64,000 nt of DNA from Planctomycetota bacterium (GTDB taxonomy: Bacteria > Planctomycetota > UBA1135 > JACQFD01): NCBI GenBank assembly GCA_016792805.1, contig JAEUHX010000013.1:1-64000 (forward strand), written 5' to 3'. Each line of letters begins with the position of its first letter. Positions within the stretch are counted from its first letter, which is position 1. A program made the position numbers and the translations under genes. A model generated the notes under the pieces. The model saw nothing but the letters and a program-made list of their open reading frames with translations. It had not been told where the DNA came from and did no database searches. Shown in pieces: positions 1 to 7,788 of this stretch.

Positions 1-1
1 C

Positions 2-94
2 AGCTTCATCGAAGGCTGGTACAACCGCCGTCGGCGCCATTCCTCCCTGCGGTTCATGTCCCCTCAACAATTCGAATCAGCCACTATTGGCTAA
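2..94 (+). CDS. IS3-family transposase (OrfB/integrase), C-terminal end only
   Basis: The window opens inside a reading frame that ends at a TAA at 92-94. The last residues read FIEGWYNRRRRHSSL, then MSPQQFE, which is the hallmark C-terminus of the DDE integrase (OrfB) of IS3-family insertion sequences (usual form YNxxRxHSSLGxLSPxxFE). OrfB joins and cuts the element ends during copy-out/paste-in transposition. Only about 30 residues are visible, so the catalytic DDE triad lies outside the window and intactness cannot be judged. Confidence 0.85.
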   Translation, partial: SFIEGWYNRRRRHSSLRFMSPQQFESATIG

Positions 95-140
95 CCAAGT
101 ACCCCAGTCTCGGCCCCTCCACCGAACCGGGTCAACCCCA
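95..140 (+). mobile_element. Probable right end of the IS3-family element
   Basis: The 46 bases after the transposase stop end in ccgggtcaacccca at about 127-140. Read on the minus strand this starts TGGGGTTGACCCGG, which fits the TG-starting terminal inverted repeats of IS3-family elements. The left end is outside the window, so the exact boundary and any target duplication cannot be confirmed. Confidence 0.35.
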
Positions 141-182
141 GAACCCCGCTACGGATTCAAGACGCGCAATCCAGCCGCCACC

Positions 183-233
183 GCGCGGGGCAAGCCCCGC
201 GGAGATTGTTCGGCGCAAGCGCCGACCCTACGG
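183..233. repeat. Dispersed palindromic repeat (GCGGGGCAAGCCCCGC type), copy 1
   Basis: Two adjacent inverted repeats, CGCGGGGC-AA-GCCCCGCG and CGGCGC-AA-GCGCCG, are followed by ACCCTACGG. The same two-hairpin unit, nearly base for base, recurs at 46907-46956. It lies in the gap between the IS3 remnant and the first gene. The pattern resembles bacterial REP/ERIC-type intergenic palindromes; its function is unknown. Confidence 0.7.
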
Positions 234-358
234 CACGGAATTGTACGCTCGCGTCCGACGAGTTTACTAAGAGGTGGGGTCGGCTCGTGCGCGCGCAGAT
301 GACGAAATATGAACTGCCGCCAGTGCGATGACGCGGCTCGGCCTACGACGCAAAAATA

Positions 359-1459
359 CTAATTCGCATCACAGCCGGAATACAGGAGCGACTTCGCCTT
401 CAGCTTATTGAGCACATGCTTGCCGAGGCCAAACATGGCAAGCTGCCGGCGGCTGTCGGGCTTCTCCTCGCGGTGCGCCAGGATTCCTTCGAAGACCTCG
501 CGCATTGCGGTGAGTTTCTCCGGAAACTGCTTCGACCAGGTTTTTGTGTGATAGGTCGCAAGCGCCGAATCGATCTTGCGGACGGCCGGGCTTCGGACGG
601 CGAAGGAGATTGAACTCACCTTCTTCCAATGGTCGAGGCTCCAGAGGTCGTCGGGGTTCGGATCGAGCGCGGCGAACTCGCGCATGTGGGACATGATGTA
701 GATGTCACAATCTGCGCGGAACTCGCTGGTCTTGATATTCAATTTTGCGATCCGCTCCGCCAGCTGCTCCGCCCACCGCTCGATCATCAGCGGCTCCATA
801 TAAATGACTGCCCGCGGAGCTGCCACGTAGGCGGTCGCTCCGCCGGCGGCGAGCGCCTGCGCTGCGACGCCGGAGCAGTTGGAAGTACGGCTGCCGAGCT
901 GAAAGTACGGCTGCTTCTTTTGAAAGTCGCGCCAGAAGAAAGCCATGCGCTGAAGGCTCAGCCCCCAGTGACAATACAGATTCTCCGCTCCGCCCTTTCC
1001 GGTGCCCTGTGCCTGGAATCCCGGGAGATACACTTTCGCATCGGGCTTGCGCGCCCACTCGAGGACGCCGTTCCCTTCGTCGTCCGTGAACGCCATTTGT
1101 TTGAACTGCGTGCCGGGATTGCGAAAGGGGGCGCCGGGCGGGAGCTTCGATCGATCGCCTCCCGAGGAGATGTAATTATTGAGTCCCTGTTCCGTGTATT
1201 CGCCGACTTCGACGGCCTGATCGCCCCGATGTCCCATGGGCGCGGCAACTCCCGTGAGCTTCTTGAAGGCGTCGCGGAAGCTCGCCCCGTCGCCGTCCGG
1301 CCACCAGGAGATGTAGGAGATATTGTCCGAAACGAGGTAGCGGATGGCGGAGCGCAGCGAGATGGCGGCGTGCCCGACGTGGCTCTTCGGGATGAACCCA
1401 AGGCGCTTGTGGTTCTGCCAGATGCGAACAACAGCTTCGTCGGTGTATTGCTTGGCCAT
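359..1459 (-). CDS. Hypothetical protein, predicted permuted papain-fold (NlpC/P60-like) hydrolase
   Basis: This 366-residue protein has no family I can name with certainty. An N-terminal VGHAAISL (His about residue 30) followed by YISWWPDGDG, and a much later SNCSGVAAQAL (Cys about residue 195), give the His-first/Cys-second order of circularly permuted papain-fold enzymes such as the YiiX and LRAT-like groups, which cleave or transfer amide or acyl bonds. I infer a cysteine hydrolase; the substrate is unknown. There is no signal peptide. The frame is open to a GTG at 1564, but the first 35 residues are low-complexity, so ATG 1459 is preferred. It lies downstream of pdxT in the same direction and may be co-transcribed with pdxST. 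Confidence 0.6.
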   Translation of the reverse strand: MAKQYTDEAVVRIWQNHKRLGFIPKSHVGHAAISLRSAIRYLVSDNISYISWWPDGDGASFRDAFKKLTGVAAPMGHRGDQAVEVGEYTEQGLNNYISSGGDRSKLPPGAPFRNPGTQFKQMAFTDDEGNGVLEWARKPDAKVYLPGFQAQGTGKGGAENLYCHWGLSLQRMAFFWRDFQKKQPYFQLGSRTSNCSGVAAQALAAGGATAYVAAPRAVIYMEPLMIERWAEQLAERIAKLNIKTSEFRADCDIYIMSHMREFAALDPNPDDLWSLDHWKKVSSISFAVRSPAVRKIDSALATYHTKTWSKQFPEKLTAMREVFEGILAHREEKPDSRRQLAMFGLGKHVLNKLKAKSLLYSGCDAN

Positions 1460-1612
1460 GGTGGTCTGCGTCGTGCGATCGGTGGCATCGAAAGCGGAGC
1501 TCTCCGCAGATCCGATCATCGACGCGGGGCCACCGCCGGGAGTCCACCCCCCTGGCTGACTCACGGGCCCTGTGACGCGCTCTGCGATCCGGCTCTGCGC
1601 CGGCAGCCGCCC

Positions 1613-2245
1613 TTACAAGTGCGCGGGCTTCGCGGACGGCGAGGGGACGACCTGCAGGAAAAGTCGGTGGATCCGCACATCCCCGGTGAGCTCGGGGTGG
1701 AAGGTCGAGGCGAGCAGGCCGGGGGCGCGCACGAGGATGGGCTCGCCCCGGCGGGAGCCGAGTACCTCCACGGCGGGACCGACGGAGCGGATGCGCGGTG
1801 CGCGGATGAATGTGCACAGAAATGGGGGCCCGCCACTCCCGCCGTCCCCATCAAGCCCGGCAAGCGGAAGCTCTTCGACGAAGGAGTCGACCTGCCGCCC
1901 GAAGGCGTTGCGCTCCACGACGGCATCGAGCAGCCCGAGGCGCGGAGGCCGGCTCTCCTCGCCCCGCGGCGCTCGCCCCAGCAGGATCGCGCCAGCGCAG
2001 GTCCCGAAAAGTGAGAGCGTGCCGGCGGACGCGCGCTCGCGGATCGGATTCCACAGATCGAAGAGAGTCAACAGATGATGCATCGTGGTCGACTCGCCTC
2101 CGGGAATCACAAGGTGCGTTACCGCGTCGAGCTCCGCTTGGGTGCGCACTTCCATCGGCTTAACGCCGCAGGCCGCAAGCGCACGCAGATGCGGATCGCT
2201 GGCCCCCTGAAGGGCCAGAACCCCGGCGCGCACACCGCTCACCAT
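1613..2245 (-). CDS. pdxT: Pyridoxal 5'-phosphate synthase, glutaminase subunit PdxT
   Basis: PdxT hydrolyses glutamine and passes ammonia to PdxS for de novo (DXP-independent) synthesis of pyridoxal 5'-phosphate in the cytoplasm. The 210-residue protein has the class I glutamine amidotransferase features: GVLALQG at the N-terminus, the oxyanion loop PGGESTT (about 48-54), nucleophile Cys83 in GTCAGA, and the catalytic pair His183/Glu185 in FHPEL. Its start overlaps the pdxS stop by a few bases, so the two are translationally coupled, matching the usual pdxST pair. The length is slightly above the usual 190-200 residues because of a loop after [10 protein letters not shown]. Confidence 0.96.
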   Translation of the reverse strand: MVSGVRAGVLALQGASDPHLRALAACGVKPMEVRTQAELDAVTHLVIPGGESTTMHHLLTLFDLWNPIRERASAGTLSLFGTCAGAILLGRAPRGEESRPPRLGLLDAVVERNAFGRQVDSFVEELPLAGLDGDGGSGGPPFLCTFIRAPRIRSVGPAVEVLGSRRGEPILVRAPGLLASTFHPELTGDVRIHRLFLQVVPSPSAKPAHL

Positions 2246-3183
2246 CCGCGCACCTGGAGCCTCTCCGCATCCGGAACTTCGGCCGCGGCGCGTCCGCGCA
2301 TGGGCGCCCCCGCCTCCGCGCAGGCGGCCGCCACGACGGATGCGTCTTGGAATTGTGCTGTAGCTTTCACGATCGCGGCCGCCGTCGCGGCCGGGTCCGA
2401 CGACTTGAAAACGCCCGAGCCCACAAAAACGGCTTCAGCGCCGAGGCTCCGAAGGAGTGCGGCATCGGCAGGAGTCGCCACACCGCCGGCCGCAAAATTG
2501 GGGACCGGTAGGCGGCCGTGCGTAGCAACAAAGGCCACGAGCTCGTAGGGGGCGCGCAGCTCCTTCGCGCGCGCCATCCACTCCTCCCGCGGCGCGACGG
2601 AGAGTTCACGAATCTGCCGCTGAATCACGCGCAGGTGCCGCACCGCTTCGATCACATCTCCGGTGCCTGCCTCGCCCTTCGTGCGCAGCATGGAGGCGCC
2701 TTCGCCTACGCGCCGAAGCGCCTCCCCGAGGTCGGTGGCGCCGCACACAAAAGGAACTCGGAATCGGCGCTTGTCGATATGGTGCTCCGCGTCTGCCGGC
2801 GTGAGCACCTCGCTCTCATCGATGAAATCGACACCCAGCGTTTCCAGCACTTGCGCCTCGATGAAGTGCCCGATGCGGGCTTTCGCCATGACGGGAATGG
2901 TGACCGCGTCGCGAATCTCACAGATGCGCGCGACGGCCGCCATGCGCGCGACACCGCCCTCGCGGCGGATATCGGCCGGCACGCGCTCCAGCGCCATGAC
3001 GGCGGCAGCGCCCGCTTTCTCCGCGATGCGCGCCTCCTCCGCCGTCGTGACGTCGAGAATGACGCCTCCAGCGAGCATGCGCGCGAGGCCCACTTTCACG
3101 TCGGCCGCATCGCTCGCAGGAGCGCCGTTGCCGTTGGAAGAAGGAGCAATGCCGGAGTGGGAGGAGATGGGTGCGTGGGCCAT
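2239..3183 (-). CDS. pdxS: Pyridoxal 5'-phosphate synthase, lyase subunit PdxS
   Basis: PdxS is the TIM-barrel synthase that makes pyridoxal 5'-phosphate from ribose 5-phosphate, glyceraldehyde 3-phosphate and ammonia from PdxT. The sequence carries [14 protein letters not shown] with Asp44, [18 protein letters not shown], the first Schiff-base lysine Lys101 in [10 protein letters not shown], and the second in RTKGEAGTG (Lys169); the 68-residue spacing equals that of the two lysines in Bacillus PdxS. An N-terminal extension of about 30 Ser/Ala-rich residues precedes the conserved core. ATG 3183 is chosen over an upstream TTG at 3204 because that one would sit inside the putative operator. Its stop overlaps the start of pdxT, and a PdxR-type regulator is divergently transcribed. 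Confidence 0.97.
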   Translation of the reverse strand: MAHAPISSHSGIAPSSNGNGAPASDAADVKVGLARMLAGGVILDVTTAEEARIAEKAGAAAVMALERVPADIRREGGVARMAAVARICEIRDAVTIPVMAKARIGHFIEAQVLETLGVDFIDESEVLTPADAEHHIDKRRFRVPFVCGATDLGEALRRVGEGASMLRTKGEAGTGDVIEAVRHLRVIQRQIRELSVAPREEWMARAKELRAPYELVAFVATHGRLPVPNFAAGGVATPADAALLRSLGAEAVFVGSGVFKSSDPAATAAAIVKATAQFQDASVVAAACAEAGAPMRGRAAAEVPDAERLQVRGW

Positions 3184-3275
3184 GGCGAGATTGTATCGAG
3201 ACAATACTGTGGTTTAATCGGTACAATGAGACATTACGGCTTGTCCGCCGCGCTGTCGATGGGAGTCTTGTCCTT
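3184..3275. promoter_or_regulatory. pdxS/pdxR divergent promoter region with candidate PdxR operator
   Basis: The 92-bp gap between the divergent pdxS and pdxR starts holds an inverted repeat, ATTGT-ATCGAG-ACAAT, at 3190-3205. ACAAT recurs as a direct repeat at 3201 and 3223, about 22 bp (two helical turns) apart. MocR/PdxR proteins are known to bind paired repeats in the gap between their own gene and the pdx genes. The region is AT-rich compared with its surroundings, as expected for promoters. The assignment to PdxR is inference. Confidence 0.5.
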
Positions 3276-4673
3276 ATGACTCCCTGGAACCCTCGTCTCG
3301 AGACACGTCGCGGACCGATCTACACCGCTCTCGCCGAAGCGATCGCCGCCGACATCGCGTCGGGGGCTCTTCCCTCGGGCACGCGGCTGCCGACCCACCG
3401 CCAGCTCGCCAAGCAGCTCGGAATCACCGTCGGAACCGTGACGCGCGCCTACGCCGAAGCGCACCGTCGCGGACTGCTCTCCGGAGAAGTCGGGCGAGGC
3501 ACCTTCGTGCGCGGGCCGCGCGCGGAGACGCCGAAGCTCCTGCAACACGACCCCATCGAGTCGGGGCTCGTGGACCTGAGCCACAATGTCCCGAATGTCT
3601 CGATTGCCGCTGAAGAGCTGCGGGCGGCGCTTTTGTGGCTAGGCCGCCGCCTCGATCCGAGAGGCGTGCTTCAGTACCAGCCGCACACGGGCTCTCGGCG
3701 CCACCGTCAGACGGGCGCCCGCTGGATCGAGCGCCTCGGCCTTCCGACGCACCCCGACGACGTGGTGATCACGAGCGGCGCGCAGCACGCGATGCTCATT
3801 GCCTTCTCGAGCTTCCTCGAGCCGGGAGATGTGGTACTCGCGGAGGATGTTACCTATCCAGGCGTGAAGGCGGTCGCCGGATTCTTGAGGCTGCAGCTCG
3901 AGGGTGTTCCGATGGACGAGTTCGGCCTCCGAGCCGACGCCCTCGATGACGCGTGCCGCCGAAAGGGGGCGAAGGCGGTGTATGTGTTGCCTACGATCCA
4001 GAACCCGACGGCGCGCGTGATGCCGGAGGCGCGCCGCCGCGAGGTCGCCGCCGTCGCCAAGAAGCGCGGCCTCGTCGTGGTTGAGGACGATTTGTTTGGT
4101 TTTCTTCCCTCGGCGCCGCTGCCTCCGCTCGTCTCCTTCGCCGATCCGGAGCGCTCCTTCTACCTCTCGAGCCTCTCGAAGGCGGTTGCGCCGGGGCTGC
4201 GCATCGGATACCTGCGCGCCGCGCGAAGCCGCATCCCCGCCCTTGCCAATGGAATTGTCACGACTTCCCACATGGCGTCACCACTCTGTGCCGAGGTGGC
4301 GACGCTGCTGTTCGAAGACGGTGCGATGGAAGGAATTGTGAAAAAGCACCGCGGCGACGTGAAAGCGCGGCAGCTGATCGCCCGGAAGCTCCTGACGCGC
4401 TGGGTCTCGAAGCGCTCGAGCGCCGAAGGGTTTCAATTGTGGCTCGAGCTCCCGAGCGCGTGGAACTCCGAGCGGTTCGCGGCGGAGGCGCGGCTTCGCG
4501 GCGTCGCCGTCTCCTCGTCGGAGAGCTTCCTCGCCGGGCGCGGTCCGGCGCCCGAGGCCGTGCGCATCAGCGTGAGTGCGGCGCCGAGCCTCGAGGCACT
4601 GCAGAGCGCCTCCGCGACGCTCGCGGCTCTGCTCACCGGCGCTCCTGCCGCGCAGCCGCTAGCTCAAGTGTAA
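3276..4673 (+). CDS. pdxR: MocR/GntR-family PLP-dependent transcriptional regulator (PdxR-like)
   Basis: The 465-residue protein joins an N-terminal GntR winged helix-turn-helix (about residues 12-78, with RLPTHRQLAKQLGITVGTV) to a class I aminotransferase-fold effector domain (about 95-455). The PLP-binding lysine is Lys302 in SLSKAVAPGLRIGYL; SGAQHAM and VVEDDLFGF mark other cofactor contacts. PdxR proteins sense PLP and control pdxST, and this gene is directly divergent from pdxS, which supports that role. The longer open frame begins at 3171 inside the pdxS promoter; ATG 3276 gives the normal MocR start. PdxR is inferred from context and fold; the exact orthology is not tested. Confidence 0.88.
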   Translation: MTPWNPRLETRRGPIYTALAEAIAADIASGALPSGTRLPTHRQLAKQLGITVGTVTRAYAEAHRRGLLSGEVGRGTFVRGPRAETPKLLQHDPIESGLVDLSHNVPNVSIAAEELRAALLWLGRRLDPRGVLQYQPHTGSRRHRQTGARWIERLGLPTHPDDVVITSGAQHAMLIAFSSFLEPGDVVLAEDVTYPGVKAVAGFLRLQLEGVPMDEFGLRADALDDACRRKGAKAVYVLPTIQNPTARVMPEARRREVAAVAKKRGLVVVEDDLFGFLPSAPLPPLVSFADPERSFYLSSLSKAVAPGLRIGYLRAARSRIPALANGIVTTSHMASPLCAEVATLLFEDGAMEGIVKKHRGDVKARQLIARKLLTRWVSKRSSAEGFQLWLELPSAWNSERFAAEARLRGVAVSSSESFLAGRGPAPEAVRISVSAAPSLEALQSASATLAALLTGAPAAQPLAQV

Positions 4674-4675
4674 TA

Positions 4676-5986
4676 TTACACATCTTCGGCGGGCTCGCCG
4701 CGCAGGCACGCGTCGAGCCGCCGTCGCAGCAGCGATTCGAGAGGTGTGGATTCTCCGGAGGCAGCCTGCCGCTGCATCGGGAGCATCTCCAACGCGCGCC
4801 GGAAAGATTCCGCCGCTTCGGGATGCGCACCGGAGGCCCAGAGCCAATGGGCACGCACAGCGGGGAGGAGCGGTTCCTTCTGAAGCTCACGAATCGTCGA
4901 GAGCTTCTCGATCTCCCGGAGCGCCGCCGGGAATCCATGAACTTTCGCAACGGCGACGGCGCGATTGAGGCTCACAATTCCCGAAGGCGCGAGTGCAACA
5001 AGCTGATCGTAATACTCCAGGATCACTGGCCAGCGGGTGTCCTCGTATCGCGGTGCGCAGGCGTGCACTGAAGCGATCGCCGCCTCGACGTGATACGGCG
5101 AGAGGGAATCTCCGGAGATCGATCGTTCGAAGTGGGAGAAACCTTCGTGGAGCCACTCGCGGTTCCAACGGGAGCGGTCCTGCTTCGCGAGAGTGAGTAG
5201 ATCTCCCAGCTCGCTCACGCGCGCCGGCATCCGCGCCCCCTGAAGCAGCATGAGCGCCAGCAGCGCATGGGTGCGTGGGAGGCGCGCAGCCGGCAGGTCG
5301 GCCAGCAGCCGACCGAGCCGGATGGCCTCCTCGACCAGATCGCTCCGAAGCGGCTGGTGTCTTGCGCGAGGAGTGATCCCTTCATTGAACATCAAATAAA
5401 CGACCTCCAGCACGCTGTCGACGCGCGCGGCGAGCTGGGAGTCGGTCGGCATCTCGAAGGGTATTTGATCTTCACGAATCTTCCGTTTGGCGCGCACGAG
5501 GCGCTGTGCGACGGCCTCTTCGGAGGTCAAAAATGCACGCGCGATCTCCGGAACTCCAAATCCGCCGAGCGCCTTCAGCGTCAGCGCGACGCGGTCCTCG
5601 ATCGGCAGCGCCGGATGGCACCCCGTGAAGAGCAGCCGCAGCCGGTCATCCTCAAGAATCTGCCCAGGGCGCTCCGCGTCCGACCCTCCCGCCTCGGGCC
5701 AATCCTCGAGCGCGCGCTCGCGATCGCGCAGCCAGGCGCGGCGCCGCACCGCGTCGATGGCGATGCGGCGCGCCGTCACAGCCAGCCACGCCTGCGGATC
5801 GCGCGGCACTCCCTGGAACGGCCAAGTGCGGAGTGCGCGCACGAGTGCCTCCTGCACGACGTCTTCGGCGAGGTCGAGATGGCCCGAGCCGAAGATGCGG
5901 CAGAGTCCGGCCGTGAGCCGGCCGTAGCTCGAGCGGAAAAGGTGCTCGAGCTGCCGGCCCGCGTCCGACGTGTGAAGATCACTCAA
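4676..5986 (-). CDS. ECF sigma factor of the ECF42 type with C-terminal extension (DUF6596)
   Basis: The 436-residue protein begins with a sigma-70 region 2 (LAEDVVQEALVRAL, then WPFQGVPRDPQAWL and ARRIAIDAVRR), followed by region 4 (about 125-180, ALGGFGVPEIARAF and AQRLVRAKRKI). A long helical C-terminal extension with YLMFNEG and RWNREW is characteristic of the ECF42 group, which lacks a classical anti-sigma factor and uses the extension for control. A TTG start at 5984-5986 overlaps the TGA of the upstream YCII gene (TTGA), so the pair is translationally coupled. ECF42 sigma factors are typically encoded with DGPF/YCII proteins, exactly as here. Confidence 0.92.
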   Translation of the reverse strand: MSDLHTSDAGRQLEHLFRSSYGRLTAGLCRIFGSGHLDLAEDVVQEALVRALRTWPFQGVPRDPQAWLAVTARRIAIDAVRRRAWLRDRERALEDWPEAGGSDAERPGQILEDDRLRLLFTGCHPALPIEDRVALTLKALGGFGVPEIARAFLTSEEAVAQRLVRAKRKIREDQIPFEMPTDSQLAARVDSVLEVVYLMFNEGITPRARHQPLRSDLVEEAIRLGRLLADLPAARLPRTHALLALMLLQGARMPARVSELGDLLTLAKQDRSRWNREWLHEGFSHFERSISGDSLSPYHVEAAIASVHACAPRYEDTRWPVILEYYDQLVALAPSGIVSLNRAVAVAKVHGFPAALREIEKLSTIRELQKEPLLPAVRAHWLWASGAHPEAAESFRRALEMLPMQRQAASGESTPLESLLRRRLDACLRGEPAEDV

Positions 5987-6348
5987 GCCGATTCGGGGTG
6001 CACCATCGGATCGACCCGGCGAATTTCTATGGTATTTCCGGGCAGCAGGTGCGGGTGCTCGTGACACAGACGCACGGCGTCCTCGTAGCTGTCCGCGGCG
6101 ATCAGGTAATAGCCGCCGATGACTTCCTTGGCCTCGCCGAAGGCGCCGTCTTTCACCTCGAGCCGAGCGCCCTTTTGCATGCGCTTGCCTCCTTCGTCGG
6201 CGAGTTTGTGTCCGCCGAGGAGCTTGTTTTCGCCGGCGACGCGGGCGGACCATTGTTGGTACTTCTCGATCAGCTTCTCCATCTGCTCGGGCGTGAAGTT
6301 GCTGTACGCGTTGGGGTTCTCGTGCAGGAGGAGCATGAAATGGGGCAT
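5983..6348 (-). CDS. YCII-related (DGPF) domain protein
   Basis: The 121-residue protein starts MPHFMLLLHENPNAY and contains GGYYLIAADSYEDAV and the ending GNTIEIRRVDP, typical of the YCII/DGPF family of small ferredoxin-like-fold proteins. The biochemical role is not established; members are standard partners, and likely regulatory targets, of ECF42 sigma factors. It is the first gene of a two-gene operon whose stop codon overlaps the sigma-factor start. It is divergent from the erythromycin-esterase-like gene, with 111 bp between the two starts. Confidence 0.93.
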   Translation of the reverse strand: MPHFMLLLHENPNAYSNFTPEQMEKLIEKYQQWSARVAGENKLLGGHKLADEGGKRMQKGARLEVKDGAFGEAKEVIGGYYLIAADSYEDAVRLCHEHPHLLPGNTIEIRRVDPMVHPESA

Positions 6349-6459
6349 GGTGGCACCGGATGGGTAGAAGGGTCGCCGACGATCGTGCCGCCGGCAATCC
6401 ATCGACGAACGCGGGCGCCGTCGATCGACAGGAATTTCCAGCCGACGTACTGTCGCAGT

Positions 6460-7788
6460 ATGGCTCCCCCCATCCGGCCCCTTGCCGCTCTCGCGCTCGC
6501 CCTCGCCGGCTGCGCCGCGTCGCGCCGCGCGGGGCCGCCCGGCCTCGTGCCGATCGAAGCGCTCCGACTCCAGGAGGAAAGCTTTGAGGATCTGGAGCCG
6601 CTGCGCGAGGCCCTCGGCAGCGCGCGCGTCGTGATGCTCGGGGAGGCGACCCACGGAGACGGCGGCGCATTTCTCGCGAAGGCTCGAATTGTTCGATTTC
6701 TGATGGAACGCTGCGGATTCGACGTGCTCGCCTTCGAGTCGGGTATTTATGACATGGCGCGCGTGGATCGCGCCATGTCTGCCGCAGTGACTGCCGCCGA
6801 TGTGCGGGCGGCGGCGGCTCTCGGGCTTTACCGCTGTTGGGCGAATGCGGCGGAGATGAGTGAACTCCTGGAAGAAGTTGCATCTGGGAAACGGCGCGGC
6901 GCGAAGCTGAAGCTTGCGGGGTTCGACCCCAAGCTCACGGGGCCGAAGCCGGCCGGCGCGCCGCTCGCGGAGGCTGCCGCTCGGACCGCCGCCGAATGCG
7001 GCATGCCCATCGACGCGGTGGGACGAGGCCGCATTCAACAATTCCTCGATGACCTCGACCCGAACGAGTACTATAGAAGTCCGGGCCATCGCGATCACCA
7101 CCGGGAGTTCGTCGAAGCCGTCGCCGCGCGGATTGGCGATGCGGCCGGCCGCACTTCGGATCCAGAGGAGGCGCGTCTCGTGCACCGCGCTCTCTCCGGC
7201 GCATTGCGGCTCGAGCGCTGGCTGGAAGGGATCGGTCCCGATGGAGGTTCCAGCGCCGACGACAACCGGGATCGCATCATGGCGGATCAATTGATCGCGC
7301 TCGCGAGGGAGCAGTTTCCGGATCGGAAAATTGTAGTGTGGGCCCACAATTACCACGTGATGGTGCACGCCTACACGGCTCAGACTCCGCAGGCGTACGA
7401 AGCGCTGGAGAAGCGGCCGAAGGCGGGGCCGATGGGCCGCCACGTGCGCCGCGCCCTCGGTGCCGACGCGGTCTACTCCATCGGCGTGCTCTCCTATTCG
7501 GGCGAGTACTCCGAGCCGACCGGCGCACGCAGGCCGCTGCCGACGACGCCCGACGATTCCATCGAGGGGGAGTTGCACCAGTCGGGGCATCGCGCCGCAT
7601 TTGTGAATCTGCGCGGGCTTCCCTCGGATCATCCGCTGCGGCGCTTTCGGCCGGCGAGGTTCTACTTCCACGAGCCTAGGACCACCGACTGGTCGCGCCC
7701 GTTCGACGGGATTCTTTACATCGACGAGATGACGCCCGCCACGCCGGTTGCTACCGAGGCGGCGCCGGCGTCGGCGCCGACGAAGTAA
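6460..7788 (+). CDS. Erythromycin esterase-like lipoprotein
   Basis: The 442-residue protein starts with a lipoprotein signal (hydrophobic stretch then LAGCAAS, lipidated Cys about residue 17). The rest is an Ere/EreA-like fold: MLGEATHGDGGAF carries the conserved GE..HG motif, followed by DVLAFESGIYD, a helical middle, and VVWAHNYHVM. True Ere enzymes hydrolyse the macrolide lactone, but most genomic homologues have unknown substrates, so antibiotic resistance should not be assumed. ATG 6460 is chosen because it directly precedes the signal peptide. Its last 38 bases overlap the end of the convergent FG-GAP gene. Confidence 0.88.
   Translation: MAPPIRPLAALALALAGCAASRRAGPPGLVPIEALRLQEESFEDLEPLREALGSARVVMLGEATHGDGGAFLAKARIVRFLMERCGFDVLAFESGIYDMARVDRAMSAAVTAADVRAAAALGLYRCWANAAEMSELLEEVASGKRRGAKLKLAGFDPKLTGPKPAGAPLAEAAARTAAECGMPIDAVGRGRIQQFLDDLDPNEYYRSPGHRDHHREFVEAVAARIGDAAGRTSDPEEARLVHRALSGALRLERWLEGIGPDGGSSADDNRDRIMADQLIALAREQFPDRKIVVWAHNYHVMVHAYTAQTPQAYEALEKRPKAGPMGRHVRRALGADAVYSIGVLSYSGEYSEPTGARRPLPTTPDDSIEGELHQSGHRAAFVNLRGLPSDHPLRRFRPARFYFHEPRTTDWSRPFDGILYIDEMTPATPVATEAAPASAPTK

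Noticed and set aside
629..2014. Long plus-strand open frame of 461 codons
   Set aside because: It is the antisense shadow of the papain-like gene and pdxT, is rich in Arg/Gly and His, and shows no domain.
4737..5071. Plus-strand frames over the ECF42 gene
   Set aside because: They lie opposite a clear sigma factor gene and have Arg/Ser-rich compositions typical of shadows.
6460..7788. Macrolide resistance gene
   Set aside because: The fold is erythromycin-esterase-like, but it is a lipoprotein with no mobile context, and most such homologues are not resistance enzymes.
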